Shown one piece after another: positions 60,454-64,000 of a DNA stretch of 64,000 nt. The stretch's first letter is position 1. Each line of letters starts with the position of its first letter. The notes beneath the pieces were generated by a model that saw nothing but the letters and a program-made list of their open reading frames with translations, was not told the origin of the DNA and did no database searches. The stretch is from Mesorhizobium ciceri biovar biserrulae WSM1271 (GTDB lineage Bacteria > Pseudomonadota > Alphaproteobacteria > Rhizobiales > Rhizobiaceae): positions 3,991,501 through 4,055,500 of the forward strand of contig NC_014923.1 in NCBI RefSeq assembly GCF_000185905.1. The letters run 5' to 3'. The position numbers were made by a program, and so were the translations under genes.

Positions 60454-61374
60454 TTGCCCCTGTCTCCAAATCTTCGCGGCGCGTTGTTCATGATGGTGGC
60501 GATGGCCGGCTTCACCCTCAACGACGCCATAACCAAATACTCGTCGCAATCGATGAACATGGCGCAGGTCATGTTGATCCGTGGGGCTTTCGCTTCGCTT
60601 TTCGTCGGCCTGCTGGCCTGGCAGCGCGGCGCTCTCGCCCGCCCGGGCTCGATGCTGCAGCCTCTGGTCGCCTTGCGCGTGATCAGCGAGGCCGGCGCAA
60701 CGGTGAGTTTCCTCGTCGCCCTCGCCCATCTGCCGATCGCCAATGTTTCGGCGGTGCTGCAGGCGCTGCCGCTGGCGGTGACGATGGGAGCGGCACTTGT
60801 CTTTGGCGAGACTGTCGGCTGGCGGCGTTGGCTGGCCATCGCCATCGGATTTGCCGGCGTGCTGATCATCGTGCGGCCGGGCTTCGAAGGGTTCAGCGTC
60901 TACTCGCTGTCGGCGCTGGCCAGCGTCGCCTGCTGCGCGGTGCGCGATCTCGCCACCAAGCGGATCCCCAAGGCCATTCCGACATTGCTGGTGTCGACCG
61001 CGACCGCGCTTGCCATGACAATCGTCGGCGCGGCGCTGTTGCCGGCAATGGGCGGCTGGACGCCGATGACGGGCAACAGCACGGCCCTGCTGGCCCTGGC
61101 TGCTGTGCTGGTGATTATCGGCTACCAGTTCATCATCATGGCGATGCGGGCGGGCGACATCTCCTTCATCGCGCCGTTCCGCTACACGGCCCTGATCTGG
61201 TCGATCCTGCTTGGCCTGTTCATCTTCGCGGACATTCCCGATCTGCCGATGATCGTCGGCGCCACCATCATCATCGGCTCCGGCCTCTATGCGCTCTACC
61301 GCGAGCGGGTCGTCGGCCGGCGCAAGATCGTCGCCGAAAGCACGGGGCCAAGCATGGTTCCGGACGGAATCTAG
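60454..61374 (+). CDS. EamA/DMT family transporter
   Basis: A 306-residue ten-helix membrane protein of the drug/metabolite transporter superfamily, with two EamA halves (first: NLRGALFMMVAMAGFTLNDA; second: LVSTATALAMTIVGAALLPA). Exports small metabolites; substrate unknown. It ends 55 bases before mobA. Confidence 0.85.
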   Translation: MPLSPNLRGALFMMVAMAGFTLNDAITKYSSQSMNMAQVMLIRGAFASLFVGLLAWQRGALARPGSMLQPLVALRVISEAGATVSFLVALAHLPIANVSAVLQALPLAVTMGAALVFGETVGWRRWLAIAIGFAGVLIIVRPGFEGFSVYSLSALASVACCAVRDLATKRIPKAIPTLLVSTATALAMTIVGAALLPAMGGWTPMTGNSTALLALAAVLVIIGYQFIIMAMRAGDISFIAPFRYTALIWSILLGLFIFADIPDLPMIVGATIIIGSGLYALYRERVVGRRKIVAESTGPSMVPDGI

Positions 61375-61429
61375 CCAGATCATTGAAGGTTCTTGTGATT
61401 TCCGACGGCTGGCGTACAGGCTTCGTGGC

Positions 61430-62056
61430 ATGAAGCGAGACATTGCGGGGATTGTTCTGGCCGGTGGCCAGTCGAGGCGGATGGGCGGCGGCGACAAGAG
61501 CCTGTTGCCGCTTGGCGATGGCTGCCTGCTTGACCAGGTCGTGTCGCGCTTCGCCCCGCAAATAGAATCGATGGCGCTCAGCGCCAATGGCGACCCTGCA
61601 CGATTCCTGCGCTTTGGACTGCCGGTGCTTGCCGACAGCGTGCCCGGCTTTGCCGGTCCGCTCGCCGGAATCCTGACCGGCCTCGAATGGGCCGCGGCCA
61701 ACAGGTCTTGCAAGGCGATCGTCAGCGCTGCCGGCGACACGCCTTTCCTGCCGTTGGACCTTGTCGAGCGTCTGGCAGGGGCCGCCGATCAAAGCCCCGG
61801 TTCTATTGCCGTTGCCCGCTCGGCCGGCAAGCGGCATCCGACCTTCGCGCTTTGGCCGATCGGCTGCCGCGATGCCTTGCGGCACTTTCTGGTCGATGAA
61901 GATATCAGGCGGGTTTCGGCTTTCATCGACCGGCACGGCTTTGTCGAGGTGGAGTTCCCGGTTCCGCCATCGGCGGGGATCGACCCTTTCTTCAACATCA
62001 ATGAACCGGACGATCTTGTGTCTGCCGAGCGTCTGTTGCAGAGCATCAAGCCATGA
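61430..62056 (+). CDS. mobA: molybdenum cofactor guanylyltransferase MobA
   Basis: A 208-residue nucleotidyltransferase that adds GMP to molybdopterin. Signature GIVLAGGQSRRMGGGDKSLLPLGDG at the N-terminus. Start at ATG 61430; the frame is open to 61289 inside the EamA gene. Its last 4 bases (ATGA) overlap mobB, so the two are coupled. Confidence 0.93.
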   Translation: MKRDIAGIVLAGGQSRRMGGGDKSLLPLGDGCLLDQVVSRFAPQIESMALSANGDPARFLRFGLPVLADSVPGFAGPLAGILTGLEWAAANRSCKAIVSAAGDTPFLPLDLVERLAGAADQSPGSIAVARSAGKRHPTFALWPIGCRDALRHFLVDEDIRRVSAFIDRHGFVEVEFPVPPSAGIDPFFNINEPDDLVSAERLLQSIKP

Positions 62057-62562
62057 ACAGACGTGTCTTCGGCATCACCGGCTGGAAGAATTCCGGCAAG
62101 ACGACTTTGACCGAGAGGTTGGTCAGCGAATTGGTCCGGCGCGGCTGGAAGGTGTCGACGGTGAAACATGCCCACCATGACTTCGACATCGACAAACCTG
62201 GCGCGGACAGCTTTCGCCACCGGCAGGCCGGCGCCAGCGAAGTCGCGATCGTCTCCGGCGTTCGCTGGGCACTGATGCACGAGCTGCGCGGCGAGGATGA
62301 GCCGACATTGGAGACTGTCCTGTCGCGGCTTGCCGCTTGCGACCTCGTGCTGGTCGAGGGCTACAAGCGCGAAGCCCACAGCAAGATCGAAACCCGCCGG
62401 CTGGATGCGAAGGACCGCACGCCGCTTTCAGCGGAGGACCCCAACATCGTCGCTGTCGCCGCCGATTTTGCCATTGAAGGCGAGCTGCTGCCGGTATTCG
62501 ATCTCGACGATGCAAAATCGATAGCCGACTTCATCGAGCGCACCACCGGGCTCGTTGCTTGA
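62053..62562 (+). CDS. mobB: molybdopterin-guanine dinucleotide biosynthesis adaptor MobB
   Basis: A 169-residue P-loop GTPase-like protein that assists MobA. Walker A is GITGWKNSGKTTL near residue 6, followed by the KHAHHDFDIDKPGADS segment typical of MobB. Translationally coupled to mobA by ATGA. Confidence 0.93.
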   Translation: MNRRVFGITGWKNSGKTTLTERLVSELVRRGWKVSTVKHAHHDFDIDKPGADSFRHRQAGASEVAIVSGVRWALMHELRGEDEPTLETVLSRLAACDLVLVEGYKREAHSKIETRRLDAKDRTPLSAEDPNIVAVAADFAIEGELLPVFDLDDAKSIADFIERTTGLVA

Positions 62563-62719
62563 GCGCTGACGCAACGGCAGAATAGCCTTGCCCATTTTTA
62601 TGGTTTTGCAGTTGCTTTTTTCTTGGAAAGAGTGGGAGTATCGCGCCAGCGGGCGGTCAAAAGCACCGCCCCACAGAGCCGTTCGGAACGACGGCCGGGA
62701 CCATAAAGAGAGGACCATC

Positions 62720-63505
62720 ATGCGTATTTCACTGCGTATCGCGCTTGCCGCTTCGGCCGCGCTGCTGACGCTCGGCGTCGCCCAGGCCCAGGAAAAGACC
62801 CTGAGGATCGGCACCGAAGGCGCCTACCCGCCCTTCAACAACCTTACCGCCGATGGCCAGCTCGTGGGCTTCGATATCGACATCGCCAAGGCGCTTTGTG
62901 ATGAGATGAAGGTCAAGTGCACCTTCGTCGCCCAGGATTGGGACGGCATCATTCCAGCCCTCCAGGCCGGTAAATTCGACGCCATCGTCGCCTCGATGTC
63001 GATCACGCCGGAGCGCAAGGAGAAGGTCGACTTCTCGAACAAATACTACAACACGCCCTCGGCGATCGCCGTGCCGAAGGACAGCACGCTGAAAGGCGTG
63101 ACCAAGGAAGATCTCGCCGGCAAGACCATCGGCGTCGCCACCACCACCACGCATTTCAACTATGCCTCGAAGACCTACACCGACAGCACCGTGAAGGGCT
63201 ATCCGAGCAGCCCCGAGGAGCAGGCCGATCTTGCCAATGGTCGTCTCGACGCCATCGAGGACGATATCGTCGTGCTGCAGCAGTTTCTGGACTCGCCTGA
63301 CGGCGCCTGCTGCAAGATCCTCGGCCAACCTTCGCCGCAGCCGGTCGAGATTTTCGGGCCTGGTGCCGGCATTGCCGTACGCAAGGGCGAAACCGACCTG
63401 GTCAACAAGCTCAATTCGGCCATCGCCGCCATTCGCGCGAATGGAAAATACAAGGAAATCAACGACAAGTATTTCAAGTTCGACGTCTACGGCGCCGAGT
63501 CCTGA
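62720..63505 (+). CDS. ABC transporter substrate-binding protein, polar amino acid type
   Basis: A 261-residue periplasmic protein of the lysine/arginine/ornithine/histidine type: signal peptide (MRISLRIALAASAALLTLGVAQA), then LRIGTEGAYPPFNNLTADGQ and GFDIDIAKALCDEMKVKCTF. Two hairpins (gggcggt/accgccc and gccgt/acggc) lie in the 70-base leader. The permease follows. Confidence 0.92.
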   Translation: MRISLRIALAASAALLTLGVAQAQEKTLRIGTEGAYPPFNNLTADGQLVGFDIDIAKALCDEMKVKCTFVAQDWDGIIPALQAGKFDAIVASMSITPERKEKVDFSNKYYNTPSAIAVPKDSTLKGVTKEDLAGKTIGVATTTTHFNYASKTYTDSTVKGYPSSPEEQADLANGRLDAIEDDIVVLQQFLDSPDGACCKILGQPSPQPVEIFGPGAGIAVRKGETDLVNKLNSAIAAIRANGKYKEINDKYFKFDVYGAES

Positions 63506-63516
63506 TAAGCCAGGTC

Positions 63517-63545
63517 AAGACGGCGGGGAATTTCCCCGCCGTCTT
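63517..63545 (+). terminator. hairpin between binding-protein and permease genes
   Basis: A 13-bp stem (aagacggcgggga / tccccgccgtctt) followed by TCTATT. A strong terminator or attenuator that would make the binding protein more abundant than the permease. Confidence 0.85.
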
Positions 63546-63585
63546 TCTATTCGTCTTGGGAATGCCGTGGGGATAAGACCGGTCG

Positions 63586-64000
63586 ATGCCAGCCCAGAGC
63601 ATATGGACACTTCTCAGTTGGGGACCTGAAGGCTGGCTTGACGATATTGCCTATGGCGCACTGATCACCATTGCGTTGGCGCTTGCCACGCTGCCCATCG
63701 GATTGACGATCGGCTTTTTCATTGCACTCGCCAAGCAGTCCGAAGAACCGTCGCTGCGCCTTGCCGCCAACATCTACACCACCGTCTTTCGCGGCCTGCC
63801 GGAACTGGTGACGCTGTTCCTGTTCTTTTTCGGCATGCCGATCCTGCTGCAGCATCTCGTCAGGTATTTCCGGCCTGACGTCACCATCGACGTCAACAGC
63901 TTTGTCGCCGGCATGATCGTGCTTGCACTGATCTTCTCCTCCTATGCCAGTGAGGTTTTCCTTTCCGCCTTCCGCGCCATTCCCAAAGGCCAGTATGAGG
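63586..64000 (+). CDS. polar amino acid ABC transporter permease, 5' part
   Basis: First 138 codons of a HisQ/ArtQ-like permease starting MPAQSIWTLLSWGPEGWLDD, with segments IALAKQSEEPSLRLAANIYT and FRGLPELVTLFLFFFGMP. The 3' end is beyond the window. It follows the binding protein as usual for this importer type. Confidence 0.85.
   Translation, partial: MPAQSIWTLLSWGPEGWLDDIAYGALITIALALATLPIGLTIGFFIALAKQSEEPSLRLAANIYTTVFRGLPELVTLFLFFFGMPILLQHLVRYFRPDVTIDVNSFVAGMIVLALIFSSYASEVFLSAFRAIPKGQYE

Overview
The window is high-GC alphaproteobacterial DNA, most likely from the order Rhizobiales (Mesorhizobium or a close relative). This is inferred from gene content: a Pcs-type phosphatidylcholine synthase, an IalB-like protein, a BacA/BclA-like ABC transporter, DUF930 and DUF2059 proteins and a GcrA-like fragment. 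No nod, nif, fix or secretion-system genes are present.

Left core block (1-30110). The order is: an autotransporter beta-domain tail; a fatty acid hydroxylase-family protein; DUF2161, DUF930 and TerC-type proteins; rimO; an acyltransferase; a complete BMP-type nucleoside ABC importer read leftward; a quinone oxidoreductase; phosphatidylcholine synthase coupled to a DUF1326/DUF2182 pair; a UbiH-like hydroxylase; an AEC carrier; hspQ; an IalB-like protein; an orphan family-5 solute-binding protein; a FrnE-like thioredoxin-fold protein; the BacA/BclA-like transporter; mgtE behind a leader with crossing inverted repeats; gor; rpiA with a DUF2059 gene; a possible small RNA; gph; and tRNA-Val(CAC).

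Genomic island (about 30061-49219). An exact 50-bp copy of the 3' end of tRNA-Val lies at 49170-49219, just outside a tyrosine integrase reading inward. The 19.1 kb between the repeats is an integrated element. Its right third carries phage-satellite genes: integrase, AlpA-like regulator, small coupled genes, P4-family helicase, terminase small subunit. The rest is cargo. The most interesting part is 37418-41836. A gene there fuses an N-terminal P-loop nucleotide-kinase-like domain to a PurZ-like adenylosuccinate synthetase, in which serine replaces the catalytic aspartate and the guanine-recognition motif is broken. Its close neighbours are an HD-domain nucleotide hydrolase, a DUF7002-like protein and an ATP-grasp/PEP-synthase-like protein. 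This looks like an undescribed purine-deoxynucleotide system (making 2-aminoadenine, or altering nucleotide pools against phage) carried on a satellite-like island. Other cargo: an MrcB_N-DUF3883 protein, a stand-alone ATP-dependent DNA ligase, a secreted repeat protein with a HELKH motif, and an unknown two-gene pair.

Right core block (49220-64000). After a gene-poor junction come a GcrA-like fragment, small secreted proteins, an L,D-transpeptidase, an SDR gene divergent from a TetR gene across a palindromic operator, a rhodanese, an alpha/beta hydrolase divergent from a MarR gene with tandem palindromes, a PPOX-class flavoenzyme and DUF971. Then come molybdenum cofactor genes (moaA, and mobA overlapping mobB), an EamA transporter, and the start of a polar amino acid ABC importer cut by the window edge.
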